Shown piece by piece: positions 1 to 7,800 of a stretch of 10,480 bases of DNA. The first letter of the stretch is position 1; every line of letters starts with the position of its first letter. The stretch lies in NCBI GenBank assembly GCA_003512125.1, contig DOSQ01000168.1, forward strand, positions 1 to 10,480, written 5' to 3'. The notes under the pieces are model-generated. The model searched no databases. It was not told the DNA's origin and was given only the letters and a program-made list of their open reading frames with translations. The position numbers and the translations under genes are program-made. The DNA comes from Acidaminococcaceae bacterium (GTDB lineage: Bacteria > Bacillota > Negativicutes > Acidaminococcales > Acidaminococcaceae).

Positions 1-930
1 ACCAAGATCTATATGAACCTGGGCGATCCGGAACTGGCGGAAAAATATGCATCCCTGCCTTGCGACGGTATCGGCCTGATGCGCGAGGAGTTTATCTGGA
101 CAACGTACATCCATGAGCACCCGCTGTATCTGATCAAGACCGGGCATCCGGAAAAAGTGGTGGACCAGCTGGCCGAAGGTATCCGCCAGGTCTGCCAGGC
201 TATGGCCCCGCGTCCGGTAACCCTCCGCTTCAGCGATTTCAAATCCAGTGAGTATCGCGATTTGAAGGGCGGCGATGAGTTCGAACCCTATGAACCTTCC
301 GCTTTGTTAGGCTGGCGCGGCGCTTCGCGTTATTACGATCCTAAATACATCGAAGCATTCAAGCTGGAATGCCAGGCTGTACGCAAGGTTCGTGAAGAGT
401 TTGGCTTAAAGAATCTGAACGTGATGATTCCGTTCTGCCGCAACATTGACGAAGCCAGAAAGGTAACTGCTATTATGGCGGAACAGGGTCTGGCCCGCGG
501 CAAAGATTTCAAAGTCTGGCTGATGGCTGAAATCCCATCCAATATTATTCTGGCCGATCAGTTTAATGAATTTGTAGATGGCTATTCCATTGGGTCCAAT
601 GACCTGACGATGCTGATTCTGGGTTGCGACCGGGATAACGATACTGTTTCCCATATCTATGATGAACGTAACCTGGCAGTACGCCGTGCCGTACGTCACC
701 TCATTGAAGTGGCGCACAAAGCAGGCAAGACCGTTTCTATCTGCGGTCAGGCTCCGTCCGTATATCCGGAATTCTGCGAATTCCTGATCAAGAGCGGCAT
801 CGACAGCATGTCCGTCAATCCGGATACTGTTAAATTCACCAAGAAGCTGGCCGCTCACATTGAACAGCGTATCCTGCTGGATTCCCTGACAGGAAGAGGC
901 CGTCAGGAAGCAGAGGATCTGGACTGGTAA
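1..930 (+). CDS. ppsA: Phosphoenolpyruvate synthase (pyruvate, water dikinase), C-terminal part
   Basis: The 5' end is cut by the window edge. The reading frame is open from base 1 and gives 309 residues before the TAA at 928-930. This is the PEP/pyruvate-binding TIM-barrel domain of the enzyme that converts pyruvate, ATP and water to PEP, AMP and phosphate in the cytoplasm, allowing gluconeogenesis from pyruvate or lactate. Visible family motifs are the opening NLGDPELAEKYASLP with DGIGLMREEF, NVMIPFCRNIDEA in mid-domain, SIGSNDLTMLILGCDRDN (from base 586), and SICGQAPSVYPEF with the catalytic cysteine codon at 742-744, then GIDSMSVNPDTV. The N-terminal ATP-grasp and phosphohistidine domains must lie upstream. 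Pyruvate phosphate dikinase is the main alternative, but the CGQAPS and SVNPDTV wording and the C-terminal end favour PpsA. A strong terminator follows, so this gene ends its transcription unit. Confidence 0.95.
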   Translation, partial: TKIYMNLGDPELAEKYASLPCDGIGLMREEFIWTTYIHEHPLYLIKTGHPEKVVDQLAEGIRQVCQAMAPRPVTLRFSDFKSSEYRDLKGGDEFEPYEPSALLGWRGASRYYDPKYIEAFKLECQAVRKVREEFGLKNLNVMIPFCRNIDEARKVTAIMAEQGLARGKDFKVWLMAEIPSNIILADQFNEFVDGYSIGSNDLTMLILGCDRDNDTVSHIYDERNLAVRRAVRHLIEVAHKAGKTVSICGQAPSVYPEFCEFLIKSGIDSMSVNPDTVKFTKKLAAHIEQRILLDSLTGRGRQEAEDLDW

Positions 931-988
931 CGTAATAAACTCTGTACATTTAGTTTTAATATAGTAAAGACATTTTTAAATCTGTATT

Positions 989-1021
989 AAGTGGTAACTC
1001 ATAGGGGTTACCACTTTTTTT
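989..1021 (+). terminator. Rho-independent terminator of ppsA
   Basis: A perfect 8-bp stem, GTGGTAAC (991-998) with GTTACCAC (1007-1014), encloses an 8-nt loop. It is followed by seven T residues (1015-1021), and two A residues before the stem can pair with the first two T's. It lies about 60 nt after the ppsA stop and before the next promoter, so it separates ppsA from the pilus/efflux operon. Confidence 0.9.
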
Positions 1022-1062
1022 GTGAAAAATTGGAAAAATTGTCCTCTTATTGCAAATGAAAC

Positions 1063-1092
1063 TATACATCCTTGTTAATTCAGTGATATAAT
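1063..1092 (+). promoter_or_regulatory. Candidate sigma-A promoter with extended -10 for the pilus/efflux operon
   Basis: A perfect TATAAT at 1087-1092 is preceded by TG at 1084-1085, giving an extended -10 (TGATATAAT). A partial -35, TATACA (1063-1068, four of six consensus bases), lies 18 bp upstream. The predicted transcript start near 1099 leaves a leader of about 120 nt before the GTG start at 1220. It is the only convincing promoter I see ahead of the five-gene chain ending at 7887. Confidence 0.6.
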
Positions 1093-1098
1093 TACTAT

Positions 1099-1219
1099 GT
1101 ATGCGTGTGCCAATTTATCGCTAAATAACAGACATAGCAATGGTAACGCATTGAGCCAGATTTTCTTTTCACGGCAACGGACAGGAAGGCAGAAATTCTT
1201 GTTTTGAAAAGGAGCTACC
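1099..1219 (+). other. Leader of the pilus/efflux operon, with one small hairpin
   Basis: This is the predicted untranslated leader. It contains a 5-bp hairpin, CAATG (1138-1142) with CATTG (1149-1153) around GTAACG, then a pyrimidine-rich stretch near 1160-1170. The ribosome binding site AAAAGGAG (1207-1214) sits 5 nt before the GTG at 1220 and chooses that codon over the ATG at 1226. I recognise no known riboswitch class. No protein-coding gene is apparent in the whole 931-1219 gap. Confidence 0.35.
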
Positions 1220-1837
1220 GTGAAAATGCAAATGTTCAATTATTTTTTGCTTGGTGCTGCAACCAGTACTTTTTTACAATATTGCAGCCGTTTTGTGCCG
1301 CTGTGGCATAAGATTCTGCTCAGCTTACTGGCAGGCGTCCTGTTTTGTTTAGCCGGGTTACGGTTACCATGGGGTTTGCGGCTGGTCTTAGTCTGGTTTT
1401 TTCTGTGGGGGCTGGTTGCAGAATCCTATGTAGATCTTCGGTACACAATCATTTTGGATGAAATTCTTCTTTTATTGTTGCTGGCCGGAATCGCGTATAC
1501 CGGAGTGACAGGGTGCTCATGGAGGGATTCTTTTCTGGGGGCTCTGACCGGTAGCGCGTTGCTTGGTCTGGTCTTCGTTTTAAGTAAAGGCGGTATGGGG
1601 CTTGGGGATGTAAAATTCGCCGGAGTCCTGGGGATCTGGACTGGTATTTCTGGCATATTGGTAACATTATATCTTTCATTCTTCATTGGCGGCATCGTGG
1701 CATTGTTGCTTTGTGTGACACATAGAACTACCCTGAAAAGCAGGATTCCTTTTGGTCCCTGTCTCAGCGCGGGGGCAGCCATGAGTTTCTTCTTTTCTTC
1801 CCGCATTCTTGACTGGTATTGGTCTTTGCTTTTATGA
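1220..1837 (+). CDS. pilD: Prepilin peptidase (A24 family), short form without the methyltransferase domain
   Basis: This 205-residue, almost wholly hydrophobic inner-membrane protein belongs to the aspartic prepilin peptidases, which cleave the leader of type IV pilins and pseudopilins. The two catalytic aspartates are expected at D72 (in VDLRYTIILD) and D130 in the hallmark GMGLGD followed by VKFAG. The C-terminal IPFGPCLSAGA (about residues 176-186) is also typical. Classical PilD proteins have an extra N-terminal cytoplasmic methyltransferase domain with paired cysteine motifs. Here the protein starts directly in membrane segments, so it probably cleaves but cannot N-methylate. The usual proline of the first catalytic motif (I-P-D) is replaced by leucine (I-L-D). 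The GTG start is set by AAAAGGAG 5 nt upstream. It is the first gene of the operon, and the next gene follows after 17 nt. Family assignment is firm; which pilus or pseudopilus it serves is inference. Confidence 0.88.
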   Translation: MKMQMFNYFLLGAATSTFLQYCSRFVPLWHKILLSLLAGVLFCLAGLRLPWGLRLVLVWFFLWGLVAESYVDLRYTIILDEILLLLLLAGIAYTGVTGCSWRDSFLGALTGSALLGLVFVLSKGGMGLGDVKFAGVLGIWTGISGILVTLYLSFFIGGIVALLLCVTHRTTLKSRIPFGPCLSAGAAMSFFFSSRILDWYWSLLL

Positions 1838-1839
1838 AT

Positions 1840-1844
1840 GGAGG
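1840..1844 (+). promoter_or_regulatory. Ribosome binding site of the PilM/PilN-like gene
   Basis: GGAGG lies 10 nt before the ATG at 1855, a rather long spacing, and just after the stop of the prepilin peptidase gene. It favours 1855 over two in-frame upstream candidates. These are TTG at 1819, which has no ribosome binding site, and ATG at 1834, which forms an ATGA overlap with the previous stop and could start by translational coupling. Confidence 0.55.
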
Positions 1845-1854
1845 CGGTGTCAGG

Positions 1855-3000
1855 ATGCGTTTGATGTGGAGTATATTGGATCAGCTTTTGGGAAAGCCGG
1901 TCGTGCTGACGATTACGGGGACTTGCGTCAGAATCTGTGCGGATAGAAAATCTCTGGAGTATGAGCTCCCGGGAACCTTTCAGGATTATAATTACATAAA
2001 GCATGTGGAAGAAATGGCAGGCTGGTTACAGGCAGTCCTGCTGGAGAAAAAAATACGGATCAGGCAGTGCAGAATCGTTCTGGATACAGGACAGGCTTTT
2101 TTACAAACGGTAAAACTGCCGTCTCTGACAGCACAGGAACAGAAAAACTGGGTCCGTTGGGAAGGAAGCCAGTATGTTCCTTTTGAACCGGGAACGTATC
2201 AGGCTGTTATACTGCCCCGGCCTGAACCGGTTGCTGAAGGGAATATGCAGGAAAGTCAGGAAGCGGGCGCTCTGGCTTTTTCTTCAGAATGGAAAACAGA
2301 AGAGTCTTCGTTAATAGATTTTTTGCTGGTAGCAGTGCCTTTGGAGCAGATCGCGTCGCTGCAAAAACTGTGCATGTTCTTGAAGGCAGAACTGAAAGGA
2401 ATCAGCGTTGAGGAACCAAAGCAGGGTGAACTGCCGATTGATTTACTTCCTGCAGTTTCAAAACAGGAAGCTTTACTGAAACGATGCTATAAAACGGCTG
2501 CAGGTATATGCCTTTTTCTGTCGTTGTTTCTGGCGGTCCGGGCCGGTATTTGCTGGCAGCGCGCAAAATGTGTTCATGCAGAAGCAGAACGTCAGCTTAT
2601 GCCATACCGTTCTGTAAAAACAGCTTATGAAGAGGGAAGGCAAACAGATTACAGGATTCAAAATTATCGGCAGAGTCTGAAATATGTCAACCAGGCTGAT
2701 CCAATTTGGAGTCTGGCGTTTCAGACAATAGGACAGACGATTCCGGAAGGTTGCTGGTTAGTTGGGTTGCAGCAAAAGCGCTCTGCCCAATTGGAAATCA
2801 AAGGATATGCATTAGCGTTAACCCATGTTACAGATTTTTTGAAGCGGTTAGAAAGATCCGGCGCTTTTTCGGAGGTTCATATCGCGGAAAGCGGCGGTAA
2901 ACGAATTACTGTTAAGGAGGGAGAAGAGAACGGAAAACGGGTAATTTCCTTTCTTTTTCTTGCAGAACTTGCTCCGGTACAGGAGGAGGGGATGCCATGA
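1855..3000 (+). CDS. PilM-PilN-like (GspL-like) fused pilus assembly protein with a half-length actin-like part
   Basis: The 381-residue product joins two normally separate parts of the type IV pilus alignment complex. Residues 1-190 resemble the first half of PilM: TVKLPSLTAQEQ at 85-96, then WVRWEGSQYVPF at 99-110, matching the family's 'LP.L...EL..A.RWEA.QYIPF' pattern, and LLVAVPLEQI near 157-166. The second actin-like half is absent. The expected nucleotide-binding DIG near the N-terminus reads ITG (20-22). At 193-199 the chain switches to LPIDLLP, the usual PilN opening (INLLP). A membrane helix follows (about 213-232), then a likely coiled region and a periplasmic ferredoxin-like PilN domain (about 283-375) with IPEGCWLVGL, LEIKGYAL and FLKRLERSGAF. 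GspL of type II secretion has the same overall plan and is the main alternative. The product probably links the cytoplasmic motor to the PilO-like partner encoded next, whose ATG overlaps this stop codon. Confidence 0.78.
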   Translation: MRLMWSILDQLLGKPVVLTITGTCVRICADRKSLEYELPGTFQDYNYIKHVEEMAGWLQAVLLEKKIRIRQCRIVLDTGQAFLQTVKLPSLTAQEQKNWVRWEGSQYVPFEPGTYQAVILPRPEPVAEGNMQESQEAGALAFSSEWKTEESSLIDFLLVAVPLEQIASLQKLCMFLKAELKGISVEEPKQGELPIDLLPAVSKQEALLKRCYKTAAGICLFLSLFLAVRAGICWQRAKCVHAEAERQLMPYRSVKTAYEEGRQTDYRIQNYRQSLKYVNQADPIWSLAFQTIGQTIPEGCWLVGLQQKRSAQLEIKGYALALTHVTDFLKRLERSGAFSEVHIAESGGKRITVKEGEENGKRVISFLFLAELAPVQEEGMP

Positions 3001-3686
3001 AACAGTTTTTTCTATCCTGTATCAAAAGTGAAAAAATAATTTTGCTGAAAAAGGGGATGACTGAGAACAGCAAAAACGCCTGTTGGCTGCTGCTTTCCGT
3101 GATTCTCTTAACCGGTACGGTAACAGGAATTGCAGGCCCATTGGAAGAACTCGTAAGCAAAATGACGGACCAGACAAGGATTATGCAAAGGGAAATTGTC
3201 CGGTACCGTGAGTTTGCAGAACGTCCGGACCGGGTTCAGCAGCAGATGTTGCAGCGTCAATTACTGTTGAGATTAATGAATCTGATTCCTGAACAGATTA
3301 ACGCGGAGAAAGAGGTACAACGGATATACCGACTGGCTGACCTTCACAATATAACGGTACAGAGTTTTAAACAGATACCCGATCGTACGGTACAGTCCAA
3401 AACAAAAAGCAACCGGATCAACAGACAGATTTGGGAAACAGAATTCTTTGGAACATGGAATAACCTGATACTTTTTTTAAATGATATAGAAACCCAGAGC
3501 CCCTGTACACGAATGGAAGCATTGCAGATTTGTAAGTCTGGCGGAACGGGAAAAAGTTTGACTTTATACGGAACCGGCAGTAATACGGCATTGTCTGTAA
3601 AAGGCAGGATTTGTGTATATTATAATTCCAGCGGTCAGCAGCGTAAATCATCGCTGCCTGATCGGAGAAAGCAGGCGTCATCATGA
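2997..3686 (+). CDS. PilO-like (GspM-like) inner-membrane pilus assembly protein
   Basis: The 229-residue product has a basic cytoplasmic N-terminus, one membrane helix at about 28-47, and a likely coiled coil at about 50-95 rich in Q, R, L and E. A periplasmic domain (about 97-210) follows. Segments such as IPEQINAEKEVQRIYRLAD and GTWNNLILFLNDIET follow the PilO pattern, in which a ferredoxin-like fold pairs with PilN. Sequence similarity is weak, as is usual in PilO/GspM, so the call rests on topology, length and position after the PilN-like gene. The ATG overlaps the upstream stop (ATGA at 2997-3000) and has a strong site, AGGAGGAGGG (2981-2990), 6 nt before it. The last 20 or so residues form a polar, basic tail (QQRKSSLPDRRKQASS) beyond the expected fold. 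Its stop overlaps the next ATG at 3683, tying it to the efflux genes. Confidence 0.68.
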   Translation: MKQFFLSCIKSEKIILLKKGMTENSKNACWLLLSVILLTGTVTGIAGPLEELVSKMTDQTRIMQREIVRYREFAERPDRVQQQMLQRQLLLRLMNLIPEQINAEKEVQRIYRLADLHNITVQSFKQIPDRTVQSKTKSNRINRQIWETEFFGTWNNLILFLNDIETQSPCTRMEALQICKSGGTGKSLTLYGTGSNTALSVKGRICVYYNSSGQQRKSSLPDRRKQASS

Positions 3687-4816
3687 ATTTGCAGGACAAA
3701 AGACTACGTATCCTTATCATCGGTGTAATTGTTATTTTGGGAATCGTGGCATTCCGCGTCATATCAAATATCATGTCGCGGAATCAGGAGGCAAAAAACA
3801 GCAACCAGGGCAGGACGGCGGTAATCACAGCTGCGTATCCGAAGCGGGAGACCATTATTCCAAAATTCCGCTTTTCCGGTACGCTGGATCCTGTCTGGCA
3901 GGCAGATGTCGCGGCTAAAGTCGATGGACGTATTGAAAAGGTTCTGGTCAGCGAAGGGCAGGCTGTGGCTGCAGGCCAGGCACTGGTGGTGTTGGAACAG
4001 GAGGATACAGCGGCAGGTGTAATGAATGCCAGAGGGTCTTATCTGGATGCCAAAACCAATTATGAAAAAGCCAGGATGGATGTACAGCGGTACGAAGAAC
4101 TGTATAAGCGGGGCGCTGTATCAAAAGAATCGTTAGATAACATGCGGTTTGCTCTCGAAAATGCCAGAGGCAAGCTGGATGCGGCCAAAGGCAGTCTGGT
4201 CTCCGCGGAATCCGATATGGGCGGGACAACAGTCACAACACCGCGGGCCGGCGTGATCCAGAAACGGTATTTTCAGGAAGGGTATTATGCAAAAGTAGGT
4301 ACGGCATTATTTAACATTGCGGATATATCTACACTGTCCGCAAAAATTGATATTCCGGAAGGATATGTGAACAGCGTGGCAGTTGGCGGGGAAGTCGAGT
4401 TTACCATCCCGTCAATGAGCGGGAATAACAAAAAGGTCAAAGGTACTATTATCCGGATCAGTCCGGTAGCGGTACAGCCATCCCGTACATTTGAAGCTGA
4501 GGTTATCGTAGATAACCGGGATAACCGGCTGCGCGGCGGTATGTACGCGGAGGCATTGATTACCGCGATTCCCAAAGAAAACGTGCTGACGATTCCCATG
4601 ACGGCAATTTCCATGCGGGACGATCAGCGTACCTGTTACGTGATTGAAGATGGAAAAGCGGTACGCAGGATACTGACTACCGGGTATATCGGCGAAAATC
4701 TGGTCGAAGTACTGAATGGTGTAAATGAAAAAGACCATGTAATTACCGGTGGCCTGAACAAGGTTCGGGAAGGCGCTGATGTAAAGGTTTCTGAGAAGGG
4801 TATGACGAACGAATGA
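3683..4816 (+). CDS. RND efflux periplasmic adaptor subunit (membrane fusion protein)
   Basis: The 377-residue AcrA/MexA-family adaptor bridges the RND transporter and an outer-membrane channel. It has an uncleaved-looking N-terminal membrane anchor (about 9-27) with no lipobox cysteine. The first lipoyl half-motif is at about 75-107 (VAAKVDGRIEKVLVSEGQAV). An alpha-helical hairpin spans about 108-178, containing YEELYKRGAVSKESLDNMR. The second lipoyl half is at about 183-215 (TTPRAGVIQKRYFQEGYYAKVG). The beta-barrel and membrane-proximal domains run from about 216 to the end, with LRGGMYAEALI and VLTIPMTAI as typical landmarks. The length is normal for the family. The start overlaps the PilO-like stop (ATGA at 3683-3686), with only a weak AGG at 3673-3675 as ribosome binding site, so translation is probably coupled to the pilus gene upstream. 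The stop overlaps the transporter start in the same way. The substrate cannot be read from the sequence. Confidence 0.95.
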   Translation: MNLQDKRLRILIIGVIVILGIVAFRVISNIMSRNQEAKNSNQGRTAVITAAYPKRETIIPKFRFSGTLDPVWQADVAAKVDGRIEKVLVSEGQAVAAGQALVVLEQEDTAAGVMNARGSYLDAKTNYEKARMDVQRYEELYKRGAVSKESLDNMRFALENARGKLDAAKGSLVSAESDMGGTTVTTPRAGVIQKRYFQEGYYAKVGTALFNIADISTLSAKIDIPEGYVNSVAVGGEVEFTIPSMSGNNKKVKGTIIRISPVAVQPSRTFEAEVIVDNRDNRLRGGMYAEALITAIPKENVLTIPMTAISMRDDQRTCYVIEDGKAVRRILTTGYIGENLVEVLNGVNEKDHVITGGLNKVREGADVKVSEKGMTNE

Positions 4817-7800
4817 TTGAAACATTTATCAAACGGCCAGTCTTTACTACCATGTTCATATTGGTGTTGATCGTCTTTGGTATCCGCTCTTACCCGGGAC
4901 TGGGTGTGGATCTGTACCCGGATGTGGATCTGCCCATGGTAGGCGTTACCGTCACCTATGAAGGAACGGCGCCGGAAGAAATGGAGACCCTGGTTACCAA
5001 GCCTATTGAAAGTCGGGTCAGCCAGGTATCCGGAATCAAGACGATTACGTCAACAATCCGGGAAGGTTATTCCCAGACGATTCTGGAATTTGAAATAGGG
5101 ACGGATCCCCGGCAGATGGCAAGTGAGGTACGTGAAAAAGTTGCCGGTGTGCGCCGGCGCCTGCCTGACGATATCGACGAACCGGTGGTACAGCGTTTTG
5201 ACATGGCGTCTCAGGCTATTGCGACCTATTCGTTTTCATCTGAAAAACGCAGTACTGGCGAAGTCCGCCGTATCGTTAACGATGTGGTGATTGATGGCTT
5301 GCAGATGCTGGAAGGTGTGGCGGATGTTACCGTTTACGGTTCGGCAGACCGGGCTATCAAGGTTCATGTAAAGTCAGACAAACTGAGTCAGTATGGCATA
5401 TCTTTCCAGACGGTTCTGTCGAAAGTTAACAGTGCTAACATTAATACGCCCGGTGGCAAGGTCAGGGATAACAATAATACAATAACCGTGCGGACCATCG
5501 GCAAGCTGAACTCGGTGGATGATTTTAAACAGATCATCGTAGCCAACAAAGACGGGAAAGCCATCCGGCTCACAGAGGTAGCAGATGTGGAGGACAGTTG
5601 GGAAGATGCGGAGTCCTTCTCACGTACTAACGGTGTTCCTTCTGTAACTATGGCCGTCCGTAAGCAGAGCCGGACTAATACGGTAGAGGTCATTGATACG
5701 GTAAACAGGGAATTGAAAAAAATCATGGAGCAGGATATGCCTCCGGATATCCATATGGATGTAGTACGGGATCAAAGCCGCTATATCCGGGAAAATGTAG
5801 CGGATGTGTGGAATACGATTCTGTTTGGCGGTTTTCTGGCGCTTCTGATTACCTATATGTTTTTAGGGGATCTTCGGGCTACTATTATCGGCGGTCTGGC
5901 CATACCTACGTCCATTATTGCAACCTTCTTCCTGATGGATATCATGGGCTTTACGCTGAACAATATGTCCCTTATGGGGTTGTCGCTGGCCGTTGGTTTC
6001 CTCATTGACGATGCCATCGTACTGGTAGAAAATATTTTCCGGCATATGGAAATGGGAAAAAATCCGTTCCTTGCGTCAGCTGATGCCACAAAAGAATTAG
6101 TGCTGGCTATTTTGGCGACCTCCATGTCCCTGATGGCAGTATTTGTACCTATCGGAAGCATGGGAGAAACGATTGGGCAGTTCTTCAAACAGTTCGGGCT
6201 GACGGTAGCCTTTGCGCTGGCTTTTTCTACAATTTCCGCTTACACATTAACCCCAATGGTTTCCGCCCACTGGCTGAAGCCGCCCGGAGAAGACAAGACG
6301 CTGCGTCCGAAATTTGTGGATTCTGTATTGAAAAGCTTTAATAACGGCTTTGAATATGTACGGGCGCTGTATAATGAGCTGATGGCTTTTGCAATCAGGC
6401 ATCCTAAAAAGATTGTAGCCGGCTCACTGGTCACGCTGGTTTTTAATTTATTCCTCCTGCCGTTTTTGGGAACGGAACTGCAACCTATTTATGATTCCGG
6501 TGAATTCCGTATCAACATGAAAGCCCCCGCCGGTATCGGCCTGGACCAGATGGCGGCGTGGTCCAGATATCTGGAAGATACCGTCATGAAAATTAAGGAA
6601 GTTAATGTTACGGCCATGCACCTGGGGGGCGTCCGTACCCAGGTGAACGAAGGCAGTATTGAAGTGAAGCTGAAGCCTCTGGAAGAACGGAAACGGGGAA
6701 TGCTGGACATTATGAGTGAACTCCGTAAAGATTTCCGGGATATCGGCGAGATGCAGGTGTCGGTAGTGACCAACCAGGGAAGCCGCGGCGATCCGCGTCC
6801 GGTACAGATTGGCCTGCGGGGCAGCGACCTGGTGCGCCTGACAAAATATGCCAATGATCTGGCAGAAAAGATCCGGCAGGTGCCGGGTTCTGCAGACGTA
6901 GAAGTGATCGGTGTCGATCCGGAACCGGAAATCATGGTGCGTCTGGATCAGACAAAGGCCAGTCAGCTGGGTTTGGATAATGCCAGCGTGGGCCGGGTCG
7001 TGCAATATGCCTTCCAGGGTAAAAGTACGGGCAACTCTTATACGATTGGCAACAATGATTATGATATTATATTGCAGTTGGATAAAGCTGACCGCCGGAC
7101 GATTCAGGACGTGGAGAACCTGCGGGTCTCTACTGAATCCGGAGAATTTGTACGCTTAGGCGACGTGGCAGAAGTAAAGCTGGGCTCCGGGCCGACCCGT
7201 ATTGACCGGGAAGGACGGCAACGGCAGATCGGTGTATATTCCAATGCAGTGGGAACTTCTCCCGGTGACTTGCTGAAAGTAATTGAGGGACAGCTGATTC
7301 CTGAGCTGAATATGGATATTGGCTACCGTTATAAACTGATCGGTAACTCAGATATGATGAGCCGTATTTTTGGGGAAATTGCCAAGGCGGTTATTCTGGC
7401 CATTGTTTTGATTTATATGGTACTGGCGGCAGAGTTTGAAAGCTTTTCCCAGCCCTTTGTTATTATGATGAGCCTTCCCTTTGCCATTATCGGTGCGGTA
7501 CTGGGTCTGCTGGTCGCCAATCAGACCGGTAACATGATGTCCCTTATCGGTGTAACCATGCTGCTTGGTTTGGTTACGAAAAACGCAATCCTGCTGGTTG
7601 ACTATGCAAATCAGGCAAGAGAGAACGGAATGCCGCTGAAGGAAGCGATTCTGGAAGCCTGTTCTTTGCGTCTCCGTCCTATTTTCATGACCACCCTGTC
7701 CACCATGCTGGGTATGCTGCCTGTAGCATTGGGCATAGGCGCCGGTGCTGAATTGCGCCAGAGTATGGGCGTGGTTTTGATTGGCGGCCTGACGACATCC

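Noticed and set aside
1131..1200. Possible c-di-GMP-I (GEMM) riboswitch
   Set aside because: A fragment like GGTAACGCATTGAGCC resembles the aptamer, but there is no room for the GAAA-capped P1b hairpin and the second helix with its receptor is missing.
1819..1854. TTG at 1819 as the start of the PilM/N-like gene
   Set aside because: It lies inside the prepilin peptidase coding sequence with no ribosome binding site. The ATG at 1855 has GGAGG upstream.
1426..2004. Antisense open frame of 192 codons across the prepilin peptidase and PilM/N genes
   Set aside because: It overlaps two well-supported genes, shows no recognisable domain and is basic and low in structure, as expected of a shadow frame.
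6448..7005. Antisense open frame of 185 codons inside the RND transporter
   Set aside because: The + strand product here is clearly conserved transporter sequence. The antisense product has no family features.
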